Positions 23,998-32,421 of a stretch of DNA of 64,000 nt are shown in pieces. Where the stretch lies: positions 5,074 through 69,073 of the forward strand of contig CAWAXG010000038.1 in assembly GCA_963785755.1 (NCBI GenBank). The letters are read 5' to 3'. Source of the stretch: JACCXG01 sp963785755. GTDB taxonomy: Bacteria > Acidobacteriota > Vicinamibacteria > Vicinamibacterales > 2-12-FULL-66-21. The notes beneath the pieces were generated by a model. That model saw nothing but the letters and a program-made list of their open reading frames with translations, did not search any database and was not told the origin of the DNA. How positions within the stretch are numbered: the first letter of the stretch is position 1; each line of letters starts with the position of its first letter. The translations under genes were made by a program, and so were the position numbers.

Positions 23998-25593
23998 ATG
24001 AGTCCAATACGGATCTCGCGCCGTCAGTTCGTGGCTGCCGGCGTGCGTGCCTGCGCAGCGGCAACCGTCCTCCCGTCCGCGGCACGAAGCGTCGACTTCC
24101 TCACGTCGGGCGCCCCGGCCATCATCCAGTCCGACGCCTCGCGTCCCGCGATCGCGCAGGGCGTCGCCGCGGGCGACGTCACCAACGGCCGCGCGGTCAT
24201 CTGGAGCCGCACCGACCGCCCTTCCCGGCTCATCGTCGAATACTCCACCACGGAAAAATTCGAGACCGTGCTGCGCCGCGTCGGCCCGGCGGCGCTCGAG
24301 CCGAGCAACTTTACGTCGCGCGTCGTGTTGACCGATCTGCCGCCTGATCAGCGCATCTTCTACCGCGTGCAGTTTCAGGATCTCGGCGATCTGCGCACGC
24401 TGAGCGTTCCACAGGCCGGCAGCTTCCGCACGCCGCCATCCAGCGCGCCGCGACGCGACATCACGCTCGCGTGGTCCGCCGATACCGTCGGGCAGGGATG
24501 GGGACTCAATCCCGACTGGGGCGGCCTGCGCCTGTACGAGACGATGCGCCGGGCCGAGCCGGACGTCTTCATCCACTGCGGCGACACGATCTACGCCGAT
24601 CAGCACTGTCCAGCGGAGATCAAGCTGGACGACGGCTCGATGTGGAAGAACGTCGTCACCGAGGCCAAGTCCAAGGTCGCCGAGACGCTGGACGAGTTCC
24701 GGGGCAACTACCAGTACAACCTGCTCGACGAGCACATGCGCCGCTTCAACGCGGAGGTGCCGCAGATCGTCATCTGGGACGATCACGAAGTGCGCGACAA
24801 CTGGTATGACGCCAGGGATCTCTCGAAGGACGAGCGCTACAAGGTCAAGAGCGTTCCCCTGCTCGCGGCGCGGGCGCGCCAGGCGTTTCTCGAATACAAC
24901 CCGATCGCGATCTCGGCGGACGATCGCGATCGCATCTATCGGACCATTCCCTACGGACCGCTGCTCGAGGTATTCGCGATCGATCTTCGCAGCTACCGCG
25001 GCGCGAACAGCGTGAACCGCCAGGCGGCGCTCGGCGACGACGCGAGGATCTTCGGCGAGTCGCAGCTCGCCGCGTTCAAGTCACGTTTGGCCGCGAGCCG
25101 CGCGACGTGGAAGGTGATCGCCAGCGACATGCCGATCGGCCTCGTCGTGCGGGATGCGGCGCTGTTCGAAGCGTTCGCGAACGGCGAGGACGGCGCACCA
25201 CTGGGGCGCGAGCTCGAGGTCGCCGACCTGCTGCGATTCATCCGCGCGCAGAAAATCCGCAACGTCGTCTGGGTCACCGGCGACGTGCACTACTGCGCCG
25301 CGCACCACTATCACCCTTCGCGCGCGAAGTTCACCGATTTCGATCCGTTCTGGGAGTTCGTCGCCGGCCCCCTGCACGCCGGCACCTTCGGCCCGGGGAC
25401 GCTCGACATGACATTCGGTCCGGAGGTGAAGTTCACGGGCATTCCGAAAGGCATGAAGCCGAACCGGCCGCCGAGCGAGGGTTTTCAGTTCTTCGGGACC
25501 ATGCGGATCGGCGCGCGCACGCGGGCGATGACGGTGCAGCTGCACGATCTCGCTGGCAAGGTGCTCTACGAGGTGGTGCTGCCTGCGGCGTGA
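23998..25593 (+). CDS. PhoD-like alkaline phosphatase/phosphodiesterase, Tat-exported
   Basis: 531 residues. The N-terminus has a twin-arginine signal (ISRRQFVAAG, Arg8-Arg9). A beta-sandwich domain (GVAAGDVTNGRAVIWSRT) is followed by the metallophosphatase core: WSADTVGQGWG, HCGDTIYAD, WDDHEVRDNW, TGDVHYCAAHHYHP and a C-terminal GFQFFG. PhoD enzymes bind iron and calcium and hydrolyse phosphomonoesters and diesters in the periplasm. One unusual point: the first metal motif reads SADT where SCQ or GCQ-type sequences are typical. Cotranscribed with the S58 peptidase. No Pho-box-like sequence is evident upstream of the operon. Confidence 0.88.
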   Translation: MSPIRISRRQFVAAGVRACAAATVLPSAARSVDFLTSGAPAIIQSDASRPAIAQGVAAGDVTNGRAVIWSRTDRPSRLIVEYSTTEKFETVLRRVGPAALEPSNFTSRVVLTDLPPDQRIFYRVQFQDLGDLRTLSVPQAGSFRTPPSSAPRRDITLAWSADTVGQGWGLNPDWGGLRLYETMRRAEPDVFIHCGDTIYADQHCPAEIKLDDGSMWKNVVTEAKSKVAETLDEFRGNYQYNLLDEHMRRFNAEVPQIVIWDDHEVRDNWYDARDLSKDERYKVKSVPLLAARARQAFLEYNPIAISADDRDRIYRTIPYGPLLEVFAIDLRSYRGANSVNRQAALGDDARIFGESQLAAFKSRLAASRATWKVIASDMPIGLVVRDAALFEAFANGEDGAPLGRELEVADLLRFIRAQKIRNVVWVTGDVHYCAAHHYHPSRAKFTDFDPFWEFVAGPLHAGTFGPGTLDMTFGPEVKFTGIPKGMKPNRPPSEGFQFFGTMRIGARTRAMTVQLHDLAGKVLYEVVLPAA

Positions 25594-25598
25594 ACTCT

Positions 25599-25751
25599 GT
25601 CAACTTCCAATCTCCAACTCCCAACTCCCAAGGAGAACCATTCGAATCACCGGAGTGAAAGTCGCGGCAACCGGGAGATTCCGCGCCTTTTCACCCCGTT
25701 GTCGCGAAGCCCGGCTCTTTGGGAGTTGGAAGTTGGGAGTTGGAAGTTGAC
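25599..25751. repeat. Full family B word-array hairpin
   Basis: Left arm 25599-25631 starts GTCAACTTCCAA and iterates CAACTCCCAA. The right arm 25719-25751 carries the inverted words and ends TTGGAAGTTGAC, an exact 12-bp terminal inverted repeat. The 87-bp core is GC-rich with no open frame. It fills the gap between the converging PhoD-like and epimerase genes and is the clearest example of the element type. Confidence 0.8.
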
Positions 25752-25765
25752 AGGATCAAGCCAAC

Positions 25766-26740
25766 TCAGGCGAAAGATAGACCCTGCTCCGCGATATACG
25801 CCCGGATAATCTCCTCGAACGATTCATCGCCGCGGAAGCCCATCGCCTGTGCCCGCTGCGCGTCGAACGCGCCGGGCCAGCCGTCGACCATCTTCGCGAT
25901 GCGCTCGTCGCGTTCCCAGCGCACGCGGCTCGCGACCTCGGGACCGGCTACGCGCTCGAGCGCGGCCACCATTTCCCCCGCGGTGACCGAGATGCCCGGC
26001 AGGTTGAGCGTACGGGTCACGCCGAACTCTGCCGACGGCAGATCGTGCGCATGGATCAGGCTCTCGATCACGGCTGACGGCGACAGCAGCCACATCCGCG
26101 CGGCGGGGCCGACGGGACACACCGCTTCCTCACCATTCAGCGGTTCGCGAATCACGCCGCTCGCGAACGACGACGCCGCGGCGTTGGGCTTGCCCGGGCG
26201 GACGCTGATCGTCGGCAGCCGCAACGCACGGCCATCGATGAACCCGCGCCGCGAATAGTCGCTGACCAGCAGCTCGCCGATCGCTTTCTGGACCCCGTAC
26301 GAGGTCTGCGGATTGACGGCCGTCGTGTCCAGCACCGTCTCCGGCAGTCCGCCGCCGAAGACCGCGACCGAGCTCGTGAAGACGAACCGCGGCCGCACAC
26401 CGCTGTGGCGGCAGAGCTCGAGCAACAACCGCGTACCTTCGACGTTGATCCGCATGCCGAGGTCGAGGTCCGACTCGGCCCTGCCGCTGACGATCGCGGC
26501 CAGGTGGAAGACGGCCGTCGGCCCGGCATTCATCGCCCGCTCGAGCACCGATCGATTAGAGATATCGCCAACGACCCGGCGGATCCGTAGATCTGCCGCC
26601 GCCGGCGCGACCACGTCGAGGACCGTGATGCTCTCGATCGGCTCGGGGCCGTAGCCCGCGGTCAGCGACCCGCGTTGCAACAGCGCGGACGCGAGCCGCT
26701 GCCCCAGAAATCCCGCGCCGCCGGTAATGAGAACTTTCAT
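25766..26740 (-). CDS. denD: NAD-dependent epimerase/dehydratase, D-erythronate dehydrogenase-like
   Basis: 324 residues, extended SDR. Rossmann loop GGAGFLG (7-13), catalytic Tyr148 and Lys152 in SYGVQKAIGE, RALRLPTISVRPGKPNAAAS and GFRGDESFEEIIRAY at the end. The pattern TISVRPGKPNAAASSFASG and the overall length match D-erythronate dehydrogenase (DenD), which oxidises D-erythronate to 2-oxo-tetronate with NAD in acid-sugar catabolism. The other genes of that pathway (DenK-type kinase, 3-oxo-tetronate decarboxylase) are not nearby, so the specific role is inferred. A TACAAT -10 box lies 17 bases before the ATG with GGAAG between. Confidence 0.78.
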   Translation of the reverse strand: MKVLITGGAGFLGQRLASALLQRGSLTAGYGPEPIESITVLDVVAPAAADLRIRRVVGDISNRSVLERAMNAGPTAVFHLAAIVSGRAESDLDLGMRINVEGTRLLLELCRHSGVRPRFVFTSSVAVFGGGLPETVLDTTAVNPQTSYGVQKAIGELLVSDYSRRGFIDGRALRLPTISVRPGKPNAAASSFASGVIREPLNGEEAVCPVGPAARMWLLSPSAVIESLIHAHDLPSAEFGVTRTLNLPGISVTAGEMVAALERVAGPEVASRVRWERDERIAKMVDGWPGAFDAQRAQAMGFRGDESFEEIIRAYIAEQGLSFA

Positions 26741-26782
26741 CTATGCAAGATCTTCCGATTGTAGCCGCTGACAAACGCCGCT

Positions 26783-26880
26783 TTGGAGATTGGGAGTTGA
26801 CTGAGCCCTCTTTAGAACGGGCGTCGCGAAGCGAAGCCCGTCCCAGCCCTTGATCCCCGATCACAGATCACCGATCCCGA
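26783..26880. repeat. Mixed word arrays (families A and B)
   Basis: A family B right arm (TTGGAGATTGGGAGTTGAC, 26783-26801) is followed by a hairpin of ACGGGC with GCCCGT around GTCGCGAAGCGA, then by family A words (GATCCCCGATCAC, 26851-26880). It occupies the space between the two flanking minus-strand genes and contains no open frame. Confidence 0.6.
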
Positions 26881-26886
26881 CAAGCG

Positions 26887-28386
26887 TCAGTACCGATAGT
26901 GTTCCGGCTTGAAAGGCCCTTCCGCCGGCACCCCGAGGTAGTCCGCCTGCTCCTTCGTCAGCTTGGTCAGCTTCACGCCAAGATGATCGAGGTGCAGCCG
27001 GGCGACCTCCTCGTCGAGGTGCTTCGGAAGGATGTAGACCTTCTTGTCGTACTTGTCATTGTGCTGATGCAGCTCGAGCTGCGCGATGACCTGGTTCGAG
27101 AACGACGCGGACATCACGAAGCTCGGATGACCGGTGGCGCAGCCGAGATTCATCAGGCGGCCTTCCGCCAGCACCATCACGCTGTGGCCGTCCGGGAAGC
27201 GGAACTCGTCGTACTGCGGCTTGATGTTGATCCGCTGGAGCCCCTTGACCTTCTTCAGGCCGGCCATGTCCACCTCGTTGTCGAAGTGGCCGATGTTGCC
27301 GACGATGGCCTTGTCCTTCATCCGCGACATGTGGTCGGCGGTGATGATGTTGAGGTTGCCGGTTGCCGTGATGAAGATGTCCGCGCGCTCGACCACGTCG
27401 TCGAGCGTCTTCACCTCGTAGCCTTCCATCGCCGCCTGCAGCGCGCAGATCGGATCGATTTCGGTGACGATGACGCGGCAGCCCTGGCCGCGGAGCGCCT
27501 GGGCGCAGCCCTTGCCGACTTCGCCGAAGCCGAACACGACCGCGACCTTGCCGCCGAGCATGACGTCGGTGGCGCGGTTGAGGCCGTCGATCACCGAGTG
27601 GCGGCAGCCGTAGATGTTGTCGAACTTGCTCTTGGTGACCGAATCGTTGACGTTGATCGCCGGGAACAGCAGCGTGCCCGCTTCCATCATCTGGTAGAGC
27701 CGGTGGACGCCCGTGGTCGTCTCTTCGCTCACGCCGCGCAGGTCCTTCGCGACCTTGGTCCAGCGGCTGGGATTCTGCTGCAGCTCCTGACGAAGCAGAT
27801 CGAGGATGACGCCCCACTCTTCCGGCTCCGCGTCGGCATTGAACGCCGGCACCTTCCCGGCCTTCTCGAACTCGACGCCCTTGTGCACGAGCAGCGTCGC
27901 ATCGCCGCCGTCGTCCACGATCTGGGTCGGGCCCGAGCCGTCCGGCCACATCAGCGCTTCGCTCGTGCACCACCAGTATTCCTCGAGCGTTTCGCCTTTC
28001 CACGCGAACACCGGAATGCCCTTCGGCTTCTCTGCCGTTCCACCCGTTTCCGGACGTCCGACGACGACGGCTGAGGCCGCGTGATCCTGCGTCGAGAAGA
28101 TGTTGCAGGACACCCAGCGGACGTCGGCGCCGAGATCCGCGAGGGTCTCGATCAGGACGGCCGTCTGGATCGTCATGTGGAGGCTGCCCATGATCTTCGC
28201 GCCGGCCAGCGGGTTCTTGCCCTTGTATCGCGCACGGAGCGCCATCAAGCCGGGCATCTCCTGTTCAGCCAGCCGGATCTCCTTGCGGCCGAACTCCGCA
28301 AGGGACAGGTCCTTCACCTTGTAGGGCTCGCGGCCGGCCCTGGCGGCCGCCTCGAACGCGTGCATCTCTCGAACCGCAGTACTCAT
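26887..28386 (-). CDS. ahcY: Adenosylhomocysteinase
   Basis: 499 residues. The enzyme cleaves S-adenosylhomocysteine to adenosine and homocysteine with a bound NAD, relieving product inhibition of methyltransferases. Signatures seen: MTIQTAVLIETLADLGADVRW near the N-terminus, YGCRHSVIDGLNRATDVML, the NAD loop VFGFGEVGKGCAQALRGQGC, and CATGHPSFVMSASFSNQV, ending PFKPEHYRY. Compared with the roughly 430-residue enzymes of animals it has the insertion typical of most bacterial forms. AGGGG precedes the ATG by seven bases. It follows the ArsR-methyltransferase gene by 56 bases on the same strand, so the two are probably cotranscribed and controlled together by SAM/SAH status. No SAH riboswitch fold is evident in the leader. 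Confidence 0.96.
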   Translation of the reverse strand: MSTAVREMHAFEAAARAGREPYKVKDLSLAEFGRKEIRLAEQEMPGLMALRARYKGKNPLAGAKIMGSLHMTIQTAVLIETLADLGADVRWVSCNIFSTQDHAASAVVVGRPETGGTAEKPKGIPVFAWKGETLEEYWWCTSEALMWPDGSGPTQIVDDGGDATLLVHKGVEFEKAGKVPAFNADAEPEEWGVILDLLRQELQQNPSRWTKVAKDLRGVSEETTTGVHRLYQMMEAGTLLFPAINVNDSVTKSKFDNIYGCRHSVIDGLNRATDVMLGGKVAVVFGFGEVGKGCAQALRGQGCRVIVTEIDPICALQAAMEGYEVKTLDDVVERADIFITATGNLNIITADHMSRMKDKAIVGNIGHFDNEVDMAGLKKVKGLQRINIKPQYDEFRFPDGHSVMVLAEGRLMNLGCATGHPSFVMSASFSNQVIAQLELHQHNDKYDKKVYILPKHLDEEVARLHLDHLGVKLTKLTKEQADYLGVPAEGPFKPEHYRY

Positions 28387-28442
28387 CGAACTACCCCTTT
28401 ACTGAAGCGAAGCGCACTCCTGCACTCACTCTCTTGAACGTG

Positions 28443-29376
28443 TCATTCCCTGGTGCCGGCCGCGACGAACAGCGCCGGCCCCTTCGAGTCCGGATCGGCC
28501 GGCAGCGGCACGATCCGGGTGTTCTGAAACCCCGCGCCGGCCAGCAGCCGCCGCATGTGTTCGTTGGAAAACCCCAGCCACACGTGACCCATCTGACGCC
28601 GGTAGTCCTCGCGGTCGTGCGGCAGCATATCGGCAATCAGGATTCGGCCGCCCGGCTTGAGGACGCGCGCGACGTCGGTCAGCACGGCCGCAGGATCGGG
28701 CAGATGATGCAGCACGAGCATCAACGTCGCCGCATCCAGCGTCCCGTTGTCGATCGGCAGGGCTTCGAGCTCGCCGCGCCGGACCTCGACGTTCGGCCAT
28801 TCGCGCAGGCGCCGCCGCGCGGCCTGGAGCATGTCGCCTGAGCGATCGACGGCGATCACCCGCGAAACGAAGGGCGCGATCGCCGAGGCGAGCTGGCCCG
28901 TGCCCGAGCCCAGATCGCCGACCGTCCAATCTTCGCTCAGAAGACCGGCCAGCGCGTACAGGTGGGACGCTTTGCCGAACAAATCGCTTCTCAGCTTGTC
29001 CCATCGGCCCGCCGCCGATTCGAAGAACTGCTGCGACGCTGTCCTGCCGGCGCGCGACGACGGTCTTGGCGCGGCGGGCGTCCTGGTCTGCCGCCGACGT
29101 TGCCGTCACCTGTTCGCGGAGCAGATGCCACAGCCGCCGCGGCGCCGGTTCCTGCGGATCGGCCAGGCCGTAATACCGGCTCGTGCCTTCGCGGCGCGAC
29201 GTCACCCACTGACCGTCCGCGAGCACCTTCAAATGACGGCTGACCGTTGACTGCGGCAGCTGAAGTACCGCGCACAACTCCCCGACGGTCATCTCATGGC
29301 GTTCGAGCAGCACGAGAATGCGGCTGCGCGTCGCATCGCCCAGAACGGTCAGATCGTCGAAGATGGCGGCTTCCAT
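28443..29376 (-). CDS. ArsR-type regulator fused to a SAM methyltransferase (frameshifted)
   Basis: One gene of about 310 codons if a one-base shift near 29027-29045 is repaired. The N-terminal part (LTVLGDATRSRILVLLERHEM, TVGELCAVLQLPQSTVSRHL, SRREGTSRYYGL) is an ArsR winged helix without metal-binding cysteines at the alpha-3 helix beyond one CAVL. After the shift, QFFESAAGRWDKLRSDLFG leads into a class I methyltransferase (VGDLGSGTGQLASAIAPF, DRSGDMLQAAR, LVLHHLPDPAAVLTDVARVL). In Proteobacteria ArsR-family SahR regulators sense SAH next to ahcY; the present fusion upstream of ahcY suggests an analogous SAM/SAH sensor. A near-palindrome overlaps the start codon. The frameshift may be a sequence error. 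Confidence 0.75.
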
Positions 29377-29390
29377 CCGTATATCCGGAT
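29375..29390 (-). promoter_or_regulatory. Candidate ArsR-type operator over the start codon
   Basis: ATCCGTATATCCGGAT is a 14-of-16 palindrome (ATCCG arms) overlapping the ATG of the ArsR-methyltransferase gene. ArsR proteins often bind such short AT-centred palindromes at their own promoter. Binding would block transcription of the gene and of ahcY. Inference only. Confidence 0.4.
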
Positions 29391-29489
29391 TAACTGTTAC
29401 ACAAAAACCCGCCCAAGGCAAGGCCCTGATTCCCGTCCGCGTCCTCTTTGTGAAAACCCCTGGCTTCGCGGCGGGTCTTCTCTATTCCG

Positions 29490-31010
29490 CTACTTCCGCA
29501 GCACCCTCCCCGGCAACGAGGCATTGAACTTCCCGTCCTCCATCACGACGACCCCGTTCACCATCACCAGAGACATGCCCTCGGCAAGCGGGTGCGGGTC
29601 GGTATAGGTCGCCTTGTCCTGCACGCGCGCCGGATCGAAGACGGCAATGTCGGCAAACGCGCCTTTGCGCAGGACACCCCGATCCTCGAGGCCGAAGACC
29701 GCGGCGGACAGGCTCGTCATCGATCGAATGGCGAACTCGAGATCGACGACCTTCCGCTCGCGCACGTACACCGCGAGCCGGCGCGCGAAGGCGCCGTTGT
29801 TCCGTGGATGCGGTTGGCCATCAGCCGGCAACGTCAGGCCGCCGTCGCTCGAGGCCATCGTGTACGGCCGCGTCATGATGCGCGCGATGTCCTCCTCGGA
29901 CATGTTGAACGAGACGATCGAGGGATTGCCGCGGCTGATCAACTCCATCGCCGTTTCCTCCGGAGACGCCTTCTTCGCGGCGGCAATCTCGGCGAGGGTC
30001 TTACCCTCGAGCGACGGGTCCGGCCGGTACGACGCAATCTGAATCGACTGCGGTCCTCCCCGCCGCTTCAGGTTGCCCCGGACGATCGGTTCGGTCGGCT
30101 CGACGCCTCCCGGCAGGAGCGCCGCGCGCAGGTTCGTGGACGACGCCTCGTAGGGATACTGATCCGCGAAGACCTGAACGCCCCTGCGTCTGGCGTCCTC
30201 GATCCGCGCCGTCGCAGCGGCGGACAGTCCCCAGCTCTCGGGCCCGAGAGCTTTCATGTGCGTGACGATGCCGATCACGCCTGCCTCCTCGGCGATGCGG
30301 ATGACCTCGTCCACCGACGCAATGAGCCCGGCGCCGTAGTTGCCTTCATCGCGCACGTGGCTCGTGTAGACACCACCGAATGCGGCGATCTCCCTGGCGA
30401 GGGCAATCACCTCCTCGGTCGTCGCGTAGCTTCCTGGCGTATAGAACAGACCGCTCGAGAGGCCGAACGCGCCTTCCGACATCCCCCGCCGCACCAGGGC
30501 ACGCATGCGATCGAGCTCCTCTTCGGTCGGTGCGCGGTTGGCGCTGTTCATCACCGCGCGCCGCACCGAGCCATGGCCGATGAGCAGCGCGACGTTGACG
30601 CCCAGTCGATCGGCTTCGAACCGGCTGCGCTGCGCCGCGAGATCGACGGGGCCGCCGCCGTCGGGATTCACGACGACGGTGGTGACACCCTGCGCGAGAA
30701 GCGGCTGCGCCTGACGCAGCGGCTCGCGCGAGAGTCCTTCCGCCGCATGCGAGTGGACGTCGATGAAGCCCGGGGTGACCAGTCGATCCCCGGCGTCGAC
30801 GACGCGGCGGGCGCGTGACTCAGCCAGCCGTCCGATCGCCGCAATCCTGTCTCCTCTGATGCCTATATCGGCACGCAGCCAGGGGTTCCCGGTGCCATCC
30901 ATGACACGGCCGTTGCGTATCAACACATCGAAGTCCGGCTGAGCTTGCGCCGACGCCATCGCTGCGGCGATAAAAGCGCCGGAAATCACGGCCCAGATGT
31001 ACCTCTGCAT
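29490..31010 (-). CDS. N-acyl-D-amino-acid deacylase (D-aminoacylase), exported
   Basis: 506 residues with a signal peptide ending near ASAQA (residues 19-23). Amidohydrolase superfamily: DVLIRNGRVMDGTG at the first beta-sandwich strand, the metal motif TPGFIDVHSH (86-88), GLSSGLFYTPGSYATTEEV, TSHVRDEG, GIVTHMKALG, and MASSDGGL before the C-terminal sandwich (GVLRKGAFADIAVFDP). These are the conserved blocks of D-aminoacylase, which removes the acyl group from N-acyl-D-amino acids; export suggests use on peptidoglycan-derived or external compounds. TAGAAT ends six bases before the ATG, so the transcript is probably leaderless. The 3' end converges on no gene but lies 113 bases from the ArsR gene start. 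Confidence 0.9.
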   Translation of the reverse strand: MQRYIWAVISGAFIAAAMASAQAQPDFDVLIRNGRVMDGTGNPWLRADIGIRGDRIAAIGRLAESRARRVVDAGDRLVTPGFIDVHSHAAEGLSREPLRQAQPLLAQGVTTVVVNPDGGGPVDLAAQRSRFEADRLGVNVALLIGHGSVRRAVMNSANRAPTEEELDRMRALVRRGMSEGAFGLSSGLFYTPGSYATTEEVIALAREIAAFGGVYTSHVRDEGNYGAGLIASVDEVIRIAEEAGVIGIVTHMKALGPESWGLSAAATARIEDARRRGVQVFADQYPYEASSTNLRAALLPGGVEPTEPIVRGNLKRRGGPQSIQIASYRPDPSLEGKTLAEIAAAKKASPEETAMELISRGNPSIVSFNMSEEDIARIMTRPYTMASSDGGLTLPADGQPHPRNNGAFARRLAVYVRERKVVDLEFAIRSMTSLSAAVFGLEDRGVLRKGAFADIAVFDPARVQDKATYTDPHPLAEGMSLVMVNGVVVMEDGKFNASLPGRVLRK

Positions 31011-31016
31011 GGCCGC

Positions 31017-31022
31017 ATTCTA
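31017..31022 (-). promoter_or_regulatory. -10 box positioned for a leaderless mRNA
   Basis: TAGAAT on the minus strand ends exactly six bases before the ATG of the D-aminoacylase gene; no Shine-Dalgarno sequence is present between. Confidence 0.5.
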
Positions 31023-31124
31023 TCCGCGGCCCCGGGTACGGCTTGTGCACCGAGGACGCCGGTGACGACTGCCGCGGCTGGCTGGTCTTCGCCAGACCAT
31101 CACGCCGCGTCGTAAAGGAGTGTC

Positions 31125-31502
31125 ATGTCTGACGGATCCAAAAATCTCATGATGGCGCGAGCGGAACGGAGCGTCTGGGACAAGCCAGGACTCAGCGCGA
31201 TGCTCGCGACCTACGATCAGGAACGATGGGTAACCTTGGCCTGGGGCTCGCTGCTGACGGTAGTCGGCGCGCGCCGCGGAGGGTTCATCGGCGGCCTCCT
31301 GGCGATGGCCGGGATGACCGTGACGGTCCGGGCCGCCATGGGGCGGCGCGATCTGGCGATGGCGCGCGACTGCGTCGATCGAACGCTGCACGCGCGTGGC
31401 TGGAGACGCAGCGACATGGTGAACGAGTCGTCTGATGAATCCTTCCCCGCCAGCGATTCGCCGTCCTGGACGCCGACCGCCGGCGCGCGGATGACGAAAT
31501 AG
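31125..31502 (+). CDS. Small membrane protein with C-terminal SDESFPASD motif
   Basis: 125 residues. A strong AAAGGAG precedes the ATG. Residues 35-80 are hydrophobic with two likely transmembrane segments separated by Gly-Arg turns (LAWGSLLTVVGARRGGFIGGLLAMAGMTVTV), resembling the YgaP/DUF2892-type membrane module also present in the next protein. The C-terminus ends in an acidic tail with VNESSDESFPASDSPSWTP, a short motif (ESFPASDxPxW) that recurs at the ends of unrelated small bacterial proteins; its function is not known to me. The gene lies 29 bases upstream of the SRPBCC gene, so both are likely one operon. Confidence 0.72.
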   Translation: MSDGSKNLMMARAERSVWDKPGLSAMLATYDQERWVTLAWGSLLTVVGARRGGFIGGLLAMAGMTVTVRAAMGRRDLAMARDCVDRTLHARGWRRSDMVNESSDESFPASDSPSWTPTAGARMTK

Positions 31503-31531
31503 GTTTCGACACGCACGAACGGAGTATCCCG

Positions 31532-32266
31532 ATGGCGCACATGGAGCTGCAATTCCCGGCGGACGCACAGGAAGAAGCGGTTTACAGCGGCCGGAACCTC
31601 AGTGATACCGAGAAATGGCTGTCGATCGCGGCGGGCACCGGCCTCGCACTCTACGGCATCAGCCGGCGCAACAAGCAAGGCTGGCTGATGACGGCGATCG
31701 GGGGGATGCTCCTGCAGCGGGGGACGACCGGTCATTGCCACCTCTACGAAGCGTTGGGCCTGAACACCGCCGGCACCGGCGATGACACGCGCCGCGCCCT
31801 CGGCGGCTCCAACGGTGAGCTCGTCGACGAGTCGGTCACCATCAGCCGCCGGATCGAGGAGCTGTACCGCTTCTGGCGCAACCTCGAGAACCTGCCGCAG
31901 TTCATGAGCCACCTCGAATCGGTCGAGCGCATCACCGACACGTTGTCACGCTGGCGGGCCCGGGGGCTGGCCGGAGTTCCGGTCGAGTGGACGGCCGAGA
32001 TCATCAACGAAGTGCCGAACAAGGTGATCGGATGGCGCTCGCTCGAAGGCTCCGACGTCGTCACGGCCGGCTCGGTCAACTTCGACGACGCGGGTCCGGG
32101 GCGGGGGACACGAGTGCGCGTGCGCCTTCAGTACAGCCCGCCCGGCGGCAAAATAGGGGCGGCCGTCGCCAAACTGTTCGGCCGCGATGCTGCCACTGAA
32201 ATCCGCGAAGATCTCCGGCGGCTCAAACAGATCATCGAGTCGGGGGAAGCGCCCAGCCATCCCTAA
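31532..32266 (+). CDS. SRPBCC (polyketide cyclase-like) family membrane protein
   Basis: 244 residues. Residues 25-75 carry a YgaP-like hydrophobic hairpin (EKWLSIAAGTGLALYGISRR, WLMTAIGGMLLQRG). From about residue 100 an SRPBCC/START-like hydrophobic-pocket fold follows: SVTISRRIEELYRFWRNLEN, LPQFMSHLESVERI, VEWTAEIINEVPNKVIGWRS, GGKIGAAVAKLFGRDA, EDLRRLKQIIE. This fusion is common in bacteria beside stress-related small membrane and BON proteins, and probably binds a lipid-like ligand at the membrane; no catalytic role is shown. CGGAG lies before the ATG. Confidence 0.82.
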   Translation: MAHMELQFPADAQEEAVYSGRNLSDTEKWLSIAAGTGLALYGISRRNKQGWLMTAIGGMLLQRGTTGHCHLYEALGLNTAGTGDDTRRALGGSNGELVDESVTISRRIEELYRFWRNLENLPQFMSHLESVERITDTLSRWRARGLAGVPVEWTAEIINEVPNKVIGWRSLEGSDVVTAGSVNFDDAGPGRGTRVRVRLQYSPPGGKIGAAVAKLFGRDAATEIREDLRRLKQIIESGEAPSHP

Positions 32267-32352
32267 TCCCCAATCACTGATCCGGGATCCCAATTCCGAT
32301 CCTCATCCCGATCCGGATCACGGATCGGGATGATGATTCCGATCGGGATCGG
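32265..32352. repeat. GATC-word array hairpin (family A)
   Basis: Words CCCCAATC, TCCGGGATC and CCCGATCC on the left and their inverted forms (CGGATCGGGATGATGATTCCG) on the right give a long imperfect hairpin. The array starts inside the stop codon of the SRPBCC gene and ends some 30 bases before the metalloprotease promoter. Confidence 0.7.
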
Positions 32353-32383
32353 CCCAATGGCGTACTGACCTCTTGCATCTTCC

Positions 32384-32413
32384 TTGCACTGGCCGCTGCC
32401 AACACGATAGAAC
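32384..32413 (+). promoter_or_regulatory. Promoter of the metalloprotease gene
   Basis: TTGCAC (32384-32389) and TAGAAC (32408-32413) are separated by 18 bases. The predicted start lies one to two bases before the ATG at 32422, so the mRNA would be essentially leaderless; no ribosome site is present. Confidence 0.45.
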
Positions 32414-32421
32414 CTTGAGCC

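Noticed and set aside
26899..28074. Long open frame opposite ahcY
   Set aside because: ahcY is unambiguous; the antisense frame is rich in His, Val and Asp due to reverse codons.
28387..28442. Possible SAH riboswitch before ahcY
   Set aside because: The 56-base leader is too short and lacks the conserved pairing of the SAH riboswitch.
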